A stretch of 14,232 bases of DNA from Desulfobacterales bacterium (GCA_013042695.1 JABDPQ010000378.1:1-14232), one strand, 5' to 3'; shown: positions 1 through 7,124, counted from the stretch's first letter. Notes: generated from the letters alone by a model not told the origin. Numbers and translations are program-made.

Positions 1-2
1 GT

Positions 3-260
3 GCCAACAGGGGGTTCGAGGCAGGAATACTAGATGTTCCTTGGGCACCAAATCTCTGTGTTGCCAACAAAGTGCTTCCTGCCAGAGATAGTTCTGGTGC
101 AGTACGCTACCTGGATACTGGTGAATTACCATTCCCAAAGGACATAAAAGAATTTCACCTCTCTAAGCTAAAAGAACGAGCTAAAAAAGAAAATACAAAA
201 GTTGATATCGATTTAGCCATTCACGACGTGACTGATATTGCCCGATCCATCATAAATTAA
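3..260 (+). CDS. glmE: Glutamate mutase (methylaspartate mutase) subunit E, C-terminal end, cut by window edge
   Basis: The frame is open from base 3 to the TAA at 258-260, giving about 85 C-terminal residues. The residues FEAGILDVPWAPN, then VLPARDSSGAVRYL, then LPFPKDIKEFH match, as I recognise it, the conserved C-terminal segment of the epsilon (catalytic barrel) subunit of glutamate mutase. That family is about 480 residues long, so roughly 400 residues lie upstream of the window. Known for the family: with the small cobalamin-binding subunit GlmS, GlmE interconverts L-glutamate and (2S,3S)-3-methylaspartate by an adenosylcobalamin radical mechanism in the cytoplasm of anaerobes. Methylaspartate ammonia-lyase, an enolase-superfamily enzyme, often follows it; here a different enolase-superfamily gene starts 215 bp downstream. 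The stretch 261-475 has no recognisable gene or strong terminator. The identification rests on motif memory, not a search. Confidence 0.82.
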   Translation, partial: ANRGFEAGILDVPWAPNLCVANKVLPARDSSGAVRYLDTGELPFPKDIKEFHLSKLKERAKKENTKVDIDLAIHDVTDIARSIIN

Positions 261-475
261 AATGTGGTTCTCATTTTTATACTTGAGACTTAGTAGAAAT
301 ATTTGACGAATAATTTTATCTATAGAGCATAGACCAAGTTATGCAAATTTCTACATCAGATGTACCTAGTGATTAGAAATATGATCTGATATTGAATACA
401 TAAGCGGCAGAAGAATAATTATGAAGTGAGTGGGTATTATAAAATTAAATTAGAAAAGTTTAATGAGTAGATTGT

Positions 476-1549
476 ATGAAAATAAAAGATTGCACAATAT
501 TTCTAGTGGATATTCCTCTTATTGAACCATATCATTTATCCTTTTCTGATATCAATTCATTCAATACAATTATTACATTAGTTCGAGCCGAAAATAATGT
601 GCTAGGAATTGGGGAATCAACAGCATTACCAGGATATTCTTCTGAAACTCTCGAAGATATATGGGAATTTGCAATAAAATGGGGACAACATTTTCCTGGT
701 TCCGAAATTGAAGATATTATAGAACAAATTAAACCCTTTTGTAGAAGGGTACCCTTCTGTGTGACAACACTACTTACCCCTCTTGAAATGATAAAGTTTA
801 ATCCAGATTACTTTATCCCTGAAGGGGGTATATCTTTCAATTTGCTGGGCGCAATTAATTCGTTACAAAAGGAAAGCATTAGAGAGGAAGTTGAGATCCT
901 GATAAAAAAAGGGTTCAAAACTTTGAAACTGAAAGTGGGCTGGGAAGTAGAAAAAGATATTGCGAGGACTCGCTATGTTCAAGATGTCATCTCAGGTAGA
1001 GCCAATTTAAGGATTGACGCAAATCAGGGTTACTCGTTTGAAGAGGCAAGAGACTATGTATACGGAATATCTAATGATAATGTAGAATTATTTGAACAAC
1101 CCTTTGGTATCAATAACTGGACAGAGATGTCAAATTTACAGAAAATTTCTCCTCTCCCACTTATGCTGGATGAATCAATACATACAAGCGCTGATATCGA
1201 GAGAACGTTCAAATCAAGATGTGCCCAATACGTCAAGTTTAAATTAATGAAGGCTGGAAGCTTGGAAAGATTAAAAATGTTAATTAATCAAGCCTTGAAG
1301 TATGGTTTGAAAGTTGTTGTGGGAAACGGTGTTGCTGGCGAAATCGGGTGTGTACAAGAAGCTTTGATATCACAAAAACTAATCAATACTGCTGGGGAGA
1401 TGAACGGTTTTGCTCGACAAAGAGAAAATATGTTTAGTAATGATATCATTTTAAAAAATGGACGTATGTCAGTCCCAAATGGTTATTTTGACAACTTAAA
1501 CTATGATCGAATGGAACAATATGTAAAGGAGAAGATACGTTGGGATTAG
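476..1549 (+). CDS. Enolase-superfamily enzyme, muconate cycloisomerase / dipeptide epimerase subgroup
   Basis: This 357-residue protein has the two-domain enolase-superfamily layout: an N-terminal capping domain (about 1-120, with GIGESTALPGYSSE at 44-57) and a (beta/alpha)7-beta barrel. Visible active-site elements are KLK at 151-153 (the KxK motif), D181 in DANQGY, E207 in ELFEQP, D232 in DES and K256 in YVKFKLMKAG. The three acidic residues are the Mg2+ ligands, and K153 with K256 form the two-base pair typical of the muconate lactonizing enzyme subgroup. Spacing between these residues (28, 26, 25, 24) fits that subgroup, which contains muconate cycloisomerase, o-succinylbenzoate synthase, N-succinylamino acid racemase and L-Ala-D/L-Glu epimerase. 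It is not a methylaspartate ammonia-lyase by these motifs, although that enzyme would be expected after glmE. The substrate cannot be read from the sequence; a dipeptide or amino-acid derivative is inferred. The ATG has only a weak upstream GAG as ribosome site. Confidence 0.85.
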   Translation: MKIKDCTIFLVDIPLIEPYHLSFSDINSFNTIITLVRAENNVLGIGESTALPGYSSETLEDIWEFAIKWGQHFPGSEIEDIIEQIKPFCRRVPFCVTTLLTPLEMIKFNPDYFIPEGGISFNLLGAINSLQKESIREEVEILIKKGFKTLKLKVGWEVEKDIARTRYVQDVISGRANLRIDANQGYSFEEARDYVYGISNDNVELFEQPFGINNWTEMSNLQKISPLPLMLDESIHTSADIERTFKSRCAQYVKFKLMKAGSLERLKMLINQALKYGLKVVVGNGVAGEIGCVQEALISQKLINTAGEMNGFARQRENMFSNDIILKNGRMSVPNGYFDNLNYDRMEQYVKEKIRWD

Positions 1550-1671
1550 AAGATGAATGGCTCATTACCTATTATTGTAAACGAAGAAAAAGTACCCAGC
1601 CTCTAATGCATCCGGATGATTCTTTTCGCTACAAGAGGGATAATTATTTTCATATATCACCTGGTCATTAA
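1540..1671 (+). CDS. Possible small overlapping ORF, 43 residues, no recognised family
   Basis: A TTG at 1540 lies inside the last codons of the enolase-like gene (which stops at 1549) in another frame. It is preceded by a good Shine-Dalgarno-like AAAGGAG at 1525-1531, about 8 bases upstream. The frame runs to a TAA at 1669-1671 and reads LGLEDEWLITYYCKRRKS at the start and DNYFHISPGH at the end. The residue mix is ordinary for a folded protein, and a 10-base overlap with a ribosome site is typical of translational coupling. I do not recognise the sequence. It could be a genuine small protein, the start of a gene truncated downstream, or chance. Confidence 0.3.
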   Translation: MGLEDEWLITYYCKRRKSTQPLMHPDDSFRYKRDNYFHISPGH

Positions 1672-1831
1672 GAATAATGAGATAAAGGTGGCCCCTTAAG
1701 CGGCTAAACCAATAACAGGTTTCTTTTTAGACCAACGACAATCATTTAAACCTATCGCTACATATCACGAGGGTTAATTGTCGATAAATGGGTTAAGGGC
1801 TCTTAGATTATTCAAATAAGTGGAGAATAGT

Positions 1832-2197
1832 ATGCCATTAGTTAATATATCAATTTTAAGAGGAAAATCACCGGAATACATAAAATCAATTGCTGATGGA
1901 GTTAACTTAGCTGTACTTAAATGCTTTAATTTCCCATCTGATGATCGTTATCAAATTATACATGAACACGAGATTCATTGTCTAGAAATGCAGGAAAGGG
2001 TTCACGACCGGGTTATGATGCATGTTATAATTCGCAAAGGGCATTCTGACAAAGCAAAGCAGTCATTTTATAAAGAGGTTACTAGAAATCTTTCATCTGA
2101 TCCAGGTATTGACCCTGCCAACATTTTAATTGCTATGACAGAAAACCACGATAGCGATTGGTCTTTTCGTGATGGTTTGGCTCAGTTCATAATTTAG
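1832..2197 (+). CDS. Tautomerase-superfamily protein, malonate semialdehyde decarboxylase-like
   Basis: Start chosen at the ATG of 1832, not the in-frame GTG at 1820: GGAG at 1822-1825 sits 6 bases before it, and the family needs Pro directly after the removed initiator Met as catalytic N-terminal base. The product begins MPLVNISILRGKS. Counting that Pro as 1, the protein is 120 residues, with P1, a D37-R38-Y39-Q40 block after the helix, R67 in the second beta strand, and D-W-S-F at 108-111 near the C-terminus. This order matches malonate semialdehyde decarboxylase-type proteins (Tautomerase_2 group), in which P1, Asp37 and two arginines bind and decarboxylate a 3-oxo acid. The first arginine is matched by R67, but the second position appears to be Gly/His (G69-H70), so decarboxylase activity is uncertain; a tautomerase or hydratase role is possible. 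The 282 bp upstream of the start hold no large gene. An HD-domain gene follows after 53 bp. Confidence 0.83.
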   Translation: MPLVNISILRGKSPEYIKSIADGVNLAVLKCFNFPSDDRYQIIHEHEIHCLEMQERVHDRVMMHVIIRKGHSDKAKQSFYKEVTRNLSSDPGIDPANILIAMTENHDSDWSFRDGLAQFII

Positions 2198-2250
2198 CCT
2201 AGATTAGTAGAGAAAATTGTTCAGTCAATTTGTTTTATAGATTTTTTGCT

Positions 2251-3138
2251 ATGTCGCAACAAGATAGTAATTCATTCATTATGAAATTTAATAACTATAC
2301 AAATAACCATGAACTTGCGGCGGTTGAATTAGAACTCCGAGAACGAATTAAAAAAGAAGAGTTTGAACACATTCAAGAAAACAAACATTCGGACAGTCTG
2401 TGGGGGCATTCTGAGCGTGTGGCATTGACTGCAGAACGACTTGGCTTGGGCGAAGGTCTAGATCTTACAGCCTGCAGGTTGGCTGGTCTTTTTCACGATG
2501 CAGGAAAGTTCGGCGGAGGTGGCTACCATAAGGGGGATAAACCAGAGGAAGAAAGGTCTGTTTCAGTTTTTCGAAAAATCACCAGAGGCAAAGGGTTCGC
2601 AACCAATCTGATCGACCAAGTGGAAGAATCAATTCTCCAGCTTTATAGGCAAGATCCAGATCAGACACTTCTAACCAAAGTACTTTTCGATGCAGATAAT
2701 CTTGATAAACTCGGCCTCCTCGGTATCGCCAATTATTTTGTTAAAGCAGGGCTTCGTGGCGGCGGCTTATCTGCATCTGTACTTTACAAGGTAACTGTAG
2801 AGTTAACCTACGCCCGGCATGCCCCAACGTGCCTTACCACAAAAACAGGGCGAGAAATTGCCCGAAAACGGGCTCCCAAAACCATCGCCTTTTTTCAACA
2901 ATTGCTGGATTCGCTTCGAGAAGATGGGTTATTTGACTTTCGCGTAAAGGAAGTGAATTTTAATAATCTTTTATTGGATGTTGTGACACCTGCTTCATGC
3001 AATTGTGGTGAACAATTTTCTTTAAAAATCAAAGAGGTTCCAGGTATTAAATGCTCTGAAATTCATCTGGCACATATCTGCCAGTCTTGCCAATCTAGCC
3101 ATGAGCTTCGTTTCTGCCGTCCTAGGATTATCGTATAG
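2251..3138 (+). CDS. HD-domain phosphohydrolase with C-terminal cysteine-rich (zinc-ribbon-like) tail
   Basis: The HD-superfamily metal site is clear. Numbering from the in-frame TTG at 2230, it shows H60 in LWGHSERV, H89-D90 in LFHDAGKF and D154/D156 in FDADNLDKLG, the H...HD...D pattern that binds one or two metals in phosphohydrolases acting on nucleotides or other phosphates. After about residue 250 comes a tail with C257-N-C259, C275, C284-x-x-C287 and C296, which could bind zinc; I infer a ribbon because the arms are about 25 residues apart. The start is uncertain: the ATG at 2251 is used here, but TTG 2230 and ATG 2281 are in frame and none has a clear ribosome site. Coding bases after about 2320 look richer in G+C than the flanking enolase, tautomerase and aldehyde dehydrogenase genes, which hints at separate origin. 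Substrate unknown. Confidence 0.78.
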   Translation: MSQQDSNSFIMKFNNYTNNHELAAVELELRERIKKEEFEHIQENKHSDSLWGHSERVALTAERLGLGEGLDLTACRLAGLFHDAGKFGGGGYHKGDKPEEERSVSVFRKITRGKGFATNLIDQVEESILQLYRQDPDQTLLTKVLFDADNLDKLGLLGIANYFVKAGLRGGGLSASVLYKVTVELTYARHAPTCLTTKTGREIARKRAPKTIAFFQQLLDSLREDGLFDFRVKEVNFNNLLLDVVTPASCNCGEQFSLKIKEVPGIKCSEIHLAHICQSCQSSHELRFCRPRIIV

Positions 3139-3237
3139 ATTGATCTTTGAATAATATAAAAGCAAATATGACAAATCAGAGACCTGCAGTATAACGCTAC
3201 TAGTAAAATTGACATTCAATAAATATTGGAGATATCT

Positions 3238-4782
3238 ATGATTGACTTGGACAAGCAACAAATTGAAATTGCAAGGAATAATGAATTAGCAACGAATAAT
3301 GCTGAGAGGTTATCCCATAAAATTATAATAGATGGAAAACTAGTGTCCGCAATATCAGAGGAAACTATTCCGGTTATCAATCCTTCGAATGGTGGCTTGA
3401 TAGGACAAGCTCCTCGATGTAGATCAAAAGATGTAGATAGGGCTGTTAAGTCATCCGAAAAAGCATTTTTGTATTGGAAAAAAATTCCTGCTCGAGAAAG
3501 AGGAAAAATAATGATGCAAGCGGCAAACCGCCTAGAGAAGCGAAGGAGAGAAATTGAAACTCTTTTGTCGTTAGATACGGGGAATGCTATACGAACCCAG
3601 GCAATTCCTGAAACTTCTTCTGCAATAGAGCTTTTTTATATGTTTGCTGGTCTTGCCGGTGAGCTGAAAGGTGAAAACTTTCCTCCCAATATGGAACATG
3701 TTTTACATTATACAACAAGGGATCCTATAGGTATCGTTGGAGCAATTATTCCTTGGAATGCACCATTGTTTTTAATGGTCGCAAAAATTGCTCCTGCAAT
3801 AGTGGCTGGTAATACCGTTGTCTTAAAAACTGCAGAGCAAGCCCCTTTGTGTGTGTTGTTATTTTCTGAAATCTTGCAAGAAGAGCTACCTCCTGGTGTG
3901 TTAAATGTTATCTCAGGGTATGGAGAAGAAGCAGGTGAACCTCTTGTGGTACATCCTAAAGTAAGAAAAATCACATTCACTGGGTCGTATGAGGTCGGTA
4001 AAGAAATAATGATTAAAGCAGCCTCTAAATTATGTCCCGTCACTTTAGAGCTTGGAGGGAAAAATCCAAACATTATTCTCAGTGATGCTGACTTAGACAT
4101 TGCTATTCCCGGAGTAATTGAAGGCATGCGTTACACCCGTCAAGGACAAGCGTGCACAGCAGGTTCCCGAATTTATATTCATGATAAAATCTACGACAAA
4201 GTAATTGACGGAGTGGTGAAAAGATTAAGTGAATTAAGAATGGGGGATGCTCTTGATGAACTATCTGATATTGGAGCTATTATTTCTGAAAAACAACTAA
4301 AAAGAACGCTTCATTATATGGATTTAGCCGTACAATCGCCATCAGTTAAAGTTTTACATGGAGGACATCGACCTGCTGATCCTATGCTAAGAAATGGTTT
4401 CTTCTATGAACCAACATTGATTGAGGGGTTACCTATAGAATCTCCAGTATGTCAGGAAGAAATTTTTGGTCCTGTTGCTTGTGCTTTTTCTTTTAATGAC
4501 TTTGATACAATGATGCAAAGCGCAAACAATACACCTTTTGGGCTGTCTGCAACTTTATGGACAGAAAATTTATCTAGAGCGTTACAATTTGTTGAGGAAA
4601 TTGACGCTGGATTTGTTCAGGTTAATCAGTGTGTAGCCCCAAGAGCGAATGTTTCATACGGTGGTTTGAAAATGAGTGGCTTAGGAAAAGAATATGCCAT
4701 AGACAGTATGATAAATCATTTTACTCAAAGCAAAACGATCTTAATCAACAGGGGGAAATCAGCTCATAATCATAACTGTTAG
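3238..4782 (+). CDS. NAD(P)-dependent aldehyde dehydrogenase, CoA-independent type
   Basis: The start at ATG 3238 has GGAG at 3228-3231, 6 bases upstream; an in-frame TTG at 3226 overlaps that site and is rejected. The 514-residue product matches the usual length of the ALDH superfamily. Numbered from this ATG it has PWN (N174, oxyanion hole), the cofactor-binding K197, FTGSYEVGK (247-255), the general base E271 in TLELGGKNPN, the nucleophile C306 in GQACTAGSR and E408 in EEIFGP. Presence of E271 fits hydrolysis of the thioester, so the product should be a free acid rather than an acyl-CoA. The overall style is closest to betaine-aldehyde/semialdehyde dehydrogenases, but the substrate cannot be fixed. 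The gene is the last of the + strand group, 99 bp after the HD gene, and is convergent with the fragment at 4803. In context it may oxidise a semialdehyde made by the enzymes upstream. Confidence 0.92.
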   Translation: MIDLDKQQIEIARNNELATNNAERLSHKIIIDGKLVSAISEETIPVINPSNGGLIGQAPRCRSKDVDRAVKSSEKAFLYWKKIPARERGKIMMQAANRLEKRRREIETLLSLDTGNAIRTQAIPETSSAIELFYMFAGLAGELKGENFPPNMEHVLHYTTRDPIGIVGAIIPWNAPLFLMVAKIAPAIVAGNTVVLKTAEQAPLCVLLFSEILQEELPPGVLNVISGYGEEAGEPLVVHPKVRKITFTGSYEVGKEIMIKAASKLCPVTLELGGKNPNIILSDADLDIAIPGVIEGMRYTRQGQACTAGSRIYIHDKIYDKVIDGVVKRLSELRMGDALDELSDIGAIISEKQLKRTLHYMDLAVQSPSVKVLHGGHRPADPMLRNGFFYEPTLIEGLPIESPVCQEEIFGPVACAFSFNDFDTMMQSANNTPFGLSATLWTENLSRALQFVEEIDAGFVQVNQCVAPRANVSYGGLKMSGLGKEYAIDSMINHFTQSKTILINRGKSAHNHNC

Positions 4783-4802
4783 CCATAACGCTGTTAAGGT
4801 GC

Positions 4803-5162
4803 TTACTTCAGGAAATCAATTTTTATTCGCTGGTACACTGCTTCGGCGAATCGCCGGTGCTGTTCGGCATCCCAATGAACTCCGTCTATTGTGCTACTGG
4901 TCACCACCTCCCCTGCATCCACGAACTGACAGCTGAGCAACTGGGTTATCATATTAATCTGATGAGAGAGATCTTTTGATTTGAGCGGAGCGTCACCATA
5001 AATACCAGCCAATAGGTTGAGTTTTCCAATGGGTGGGGGAGCGACAACCAGGAGTTTCGGGGCTTTGCCTTGACGGCCTGCTGCGCTGTTTCTGACAACC
5101 CGAATCAAACTTTTTATCCCTTGGGCAACTTCCGCTGCACTCAATCCGAAATGTGACTTCAG
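4803..5162 (-). pseudogene. SGNH/GDSL-type hydrolase, C-terminal fragment truncated by the insertion sequence
   Basis: On the minus strand the reading frame enters from the IS end and resembles a hydrolase from the residues LKSHFGLSAAEVAQG onward, through KAPKLLVVAPPPIG, to IDGVHWDAEQH near the end; the stop TAA is at 4803-4805. The D-x-x-H pair in DGVH is the conserved Block V of SGNH esterases (catalytic Asp and His). The family is about 210 residues; here about 118 remain, and the N-terminal GDSN block and the start of the GTND block are missing. A TTG at 5144 could start a 113-residue product, but it would lack the nucleophilic Ser and should be inactive. Homology stops at the left end of the IS, and the missing half is not found just beyond the right end, so this is not a simple insertion. 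Confidence 0.72.
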
Positions 5163-5182
5163 ACATGACTTTCGGAGATAAA
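5163..5182 (+). repeat. Left terminal inverted repeat of the IS
   Basis: ACATGACTTTCGGAGATAAA is the exact reverse complement of 7105-7124. The match breaks at the next inner base. Its outer side abuts the truncated hydrolase gene. Confidence 0.88.
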
Positions 5183-5307
5183 TCGTCTAATCGCCCTGAA
5201 AACGGCTAACAGCAAGCATCTCAGCAACCTCTCCATGTAGCCCCTACCAGCTATTCTCCCAGAAACCCGCTGAAGCCATCAAAAATATTGAGAGAATGCA
5301 GTTTTTT

Positions 5308-5333
5308 TTGACTTTATAGAACCTATGTATAAT
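5308..5333 (+). promoter_or_regulatory. Weak candidate promoter for the transposase
   Basis: TTGACT at 5308-5313 and TATAAT at 5328-5333 resemble -35 and -10 boxes, but the 14-base gap is short. An overlapping TAATAC at 5330-5335 would give 16. Transcription from here would begin within a few bases of the ATG at 5343, giving an almost leaderless message, which fits the lack of a ribosome site. This is inference only. Confidence 0.25.
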
Positions 5334-5342
5334 ACTGCTCGC

Positions 5343-7067
5343 ATGCCTCATTTATACAAAAAGAAGGCCCAAGGTAGGACCTATTGGTATCTGCGGGAAA
5401 CTGCCCGCGAAGGGCGAAAGGTGCGCGTTAAGTGGCAGAAATACCTCGGCACACCAGAGACCCTCCTGGCAAAACTCGAAAAGGCTGAAACTGACAGGAA
5501 GCCATTAAAGATTCGCTCTGAAGAGTTCGGCTCGATTTTCATGGCCAACGAACTTGAGAAGGTGATCGACACGATTGGCATCGTCGATTCAATCGTGCCA
5601 GGAAACAAACGTGAAAAGGGCCCATCCGTTGGTGAATATTTTTTCTACGCCTGGGTGAACCGCCTCATCGAACCGAAAAGTAAAAATATGATCGGTACCT
5701 GGTTCAGCCGCACGGCAATCGATACCCTGCGGCGGGTAAATACCCAAGAGCTCACCTCAAAAAGATACTGGGATAAGTGGGATCGTGTGTCTCGAGAACA
5801 GATCGAGGCGATCGGCAAAGCCTTTTTTGAGCGCGTTTGGAAGGTGCGCAAGAGGGAGCCGGAGTGCGTGCTGTTCGAGACAACGAATTACTACAGCTAT
5901 ATGGCATCGGAAACGGAATCAGAGCTCTTCGAGCGAGGTTACAGCAAGGACGGGAAACACCATCTCAGGCAGGTTGGCCTGGCTTTGCTTGTCGATACCG
6001 GCAGCCGTCTGCCGTTGTTCTATCGGGAGTATTCTGGTAATGAACACGACTCCCAGCTCTTCAACCAGATCATTGATGAGATGTTCGGTGCGCTCTGTGG
6101 GTTCAACAGTACCAAGCAACGACTGACCGTCGTTTTTGACCGGGGCATGAACAGCGAGGATAACGTTGCCTTCATTGATGATCACCGGCGCATTCACTTT
6201 ATCACAACTTACTCGACGTACTTTGCAGAGGATCTTGCAGCTATGGACCTGAAGCACTTTTCGCCCCTTACCATCCGGCATAATGACGAGCTCATGGCCC
6301 ACGGTAACAGAGTGGACTGCATGCTCGGGTACCGCACCACACTTGAGCTCTGGGGAAAGCAGCGTACTGTCGTTGTGAGTTTTAACCCGAAGACACAGCG
6401 CAAGAAACGCTATCGAATGGAACAGAAGCTTGAACGAATCCGTCAGGCATTGCTCACGTTCCGGCGGAACTACCGGGAAAAGCGCCCACATTGGCGGAAC
6501 TTCGAGGCAATAGTACAGCGCTATCATCGCCTCTGCGAGCAGCTGCATATTGGCGCTCAATACTATCGAATCCAGCAGAGCAGTGATGGTACCGAGTTAT
6601 CCTTCCGTAAGGATGTCTATCAGATAGCAAAGGCAGAGGTATTGTTCGGCAAGAATATTATTGTCACCGACAACACGGACTGGACGACGGACGACATTGT
6701 TCAGGCCTCCTTGGACCGTTGGCGTGTGGAGAAAGCCTTCCGTGATACCAAGTCGAAGCAGCATATCAGTACCCATCCCATGTTCCACTGGACAGACAGC
6801 AAGATCCGCTGCCATCTGCTCACCTGCATTATCGCACTGACCATGCGGCGCCTGCTGGAATTGCAGGTGGAGCCTGTTATCGATCAAATTTCTGCTGAAA
6901 GGATAATCGAAGAGATGCGTGCTCTGCGCTCGTTGGTGATATGGTATCCGGGAAGCAAGAAACCGCGCCAGCAACTTGAAGAACCCACGTCATTACAGAA
7001 TGACGTGCTCAAAGCGTTTGGGTATGGAGTTGACGACAGTTGGGTCCTACAGCCACTGAGTGCGTAA
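5343..7067 (+). CDS. IS1634-type DDE transposase with an unusual Glu in place of the first catalytic Asp
   Basis: The start at ATG 5343 gives 574 residues beginning MPHLYKKKAQGRTYW, the usual N-terminus of this family; an upstream in-frame ATG at 5325 adds only six residues. The N-terminal 100 residues are the DNA-binding part. The RNase-H-like catalytic core then shows FETTNYYSY (about 178-186), GYSKDGKHHLRQVGLALLVD, VVFDRGMNSEDN (D266) and the C-terminal LDRWRVEKAFRDTK with E463. In relatives as I recall them the first block reads D-T-T-N, the first D of the DDE triad; here codon 179 (5877-5879) is GAG, Glu. Second D and E are intact. There is no frameshift or internal stop. It cuts and joins the element ends in the cytoplasm; the Asp-to-Glu change may have weakened or abolished activity. 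Confidence 0.9.
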   Translation: MPHLYKKKAQGRTYWYLRETAREGRKVRVKWQKYLGTPETLLAKLEKAETDRKPLKIRSEEFGSIFMANELEKVIDTIGIVDSIVPGNKREKGPSVGEYFFYAWVNRLIEPKSKNMIGTWFSRTAIDTLRRVNTQELTSKRYWDKWDRVSREQIEAIGKAFFERVWKVRKREPECVLFETTNYYSYMASETESELFERGYSKDGKHHLRQVGLALLVDTGSRLPLFYREYSGNEHDSQLFNQIIDEMFGALCGFNSTKQRLTVVFDRGMNSEDNVAFIDDHRRIHFITTYSTYFAEDLAAMDLKHFSPLTIRHNDELMAHGNRVDCMLGYRTTLELWGKQRTVVVSFNPKTQRKKRYRMEQKLERIRQALLTFRRNYREKRPHWRNFEAIVQRYHRLCEQLHIGAQYYRIQQSSDGTELSFRKDVYQIAKAEVLFGKNIIVTDNTDWTTDDIVQASLDRWRVEKAFRDTKSKQHISTHPMFHWTDSKIRCHLLTCIIALTMRRLLELQVEPVIDQISAERIIEEMRALRSLVIWYPGSKKPRQQLEEPTSLQNDVLKAFGYGVDDSWVLQPLSA

Positions 7068-7104
7068 CGTAACGTTATTAAAAGATTTTAAAGACCTCTT
7101 TTGT

Positions 7105-7124
7105 TTTATCTCCGAAAGTCATGT
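7105..7124 (-). repeat. Right terminal inverted repeat of the IS
   Basis: TTTATCTCCGAAAGTCATGT is the exact reverse complement of 5163-5182. It lies 37 bases after the transposase stop. Confidence 0.88.

Larger units (their letters stand above)
5163..7124 (+). mobile_element. IS1634-type insertion sequence, about 1.96 kb, complete by its ends
   Basis: A single long transposase gene is flanked by perfect 20-bp inverted repeats (5163-5182 and 7105-7124). The length is in the usual range for IS1634-type elements of the wider IS4 group. The outermost bases are ambiguous: the repeats contain the palindrome CATG at 5164-5167 and 7120-7123, so either the element ends at 5163/7124 with no visible target duplication, or it ends at 5168/7119 with a 4-bp CATG duplication. 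The interior has higher G+C than the surrounding genes, which supports recent acquisition. The left end truncates an SGNH hydrolase gene. Confidence 0.85.

Noticed and set aside
1706..1728. AAACC-N7-GGTTT followed by CTTTTT, terminator-like, upstream of the tautomerase gene
   Set aside because: Stem of five pairs with only two G-C pairs; too weak to call as a terminator.
1736..1783. CGACAAT (1736-1742) and ATTGTCG (1777-1783) inverted repeat before the tautomerase gene
   Set aside because: Seven bases with a 34-base spacer is easily chance in A+T-rich DNA; no partner site elsewhere in the window.
3208..3237. TTGACA just upstream of the aldehyde dehydrogenase gene as a -35 box
   Set aside because: A -10 box at proper distance would fall on the last bases before the ATG and overlap the ribosome site, so it cannot drive this start sensibly.
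5919..6560. 213-codon minus-strand open frame inside the transposase
   Set aside because: It is a mirror of the well-supported transposase in a G+C-rich stretch, and its residues show no family motif.
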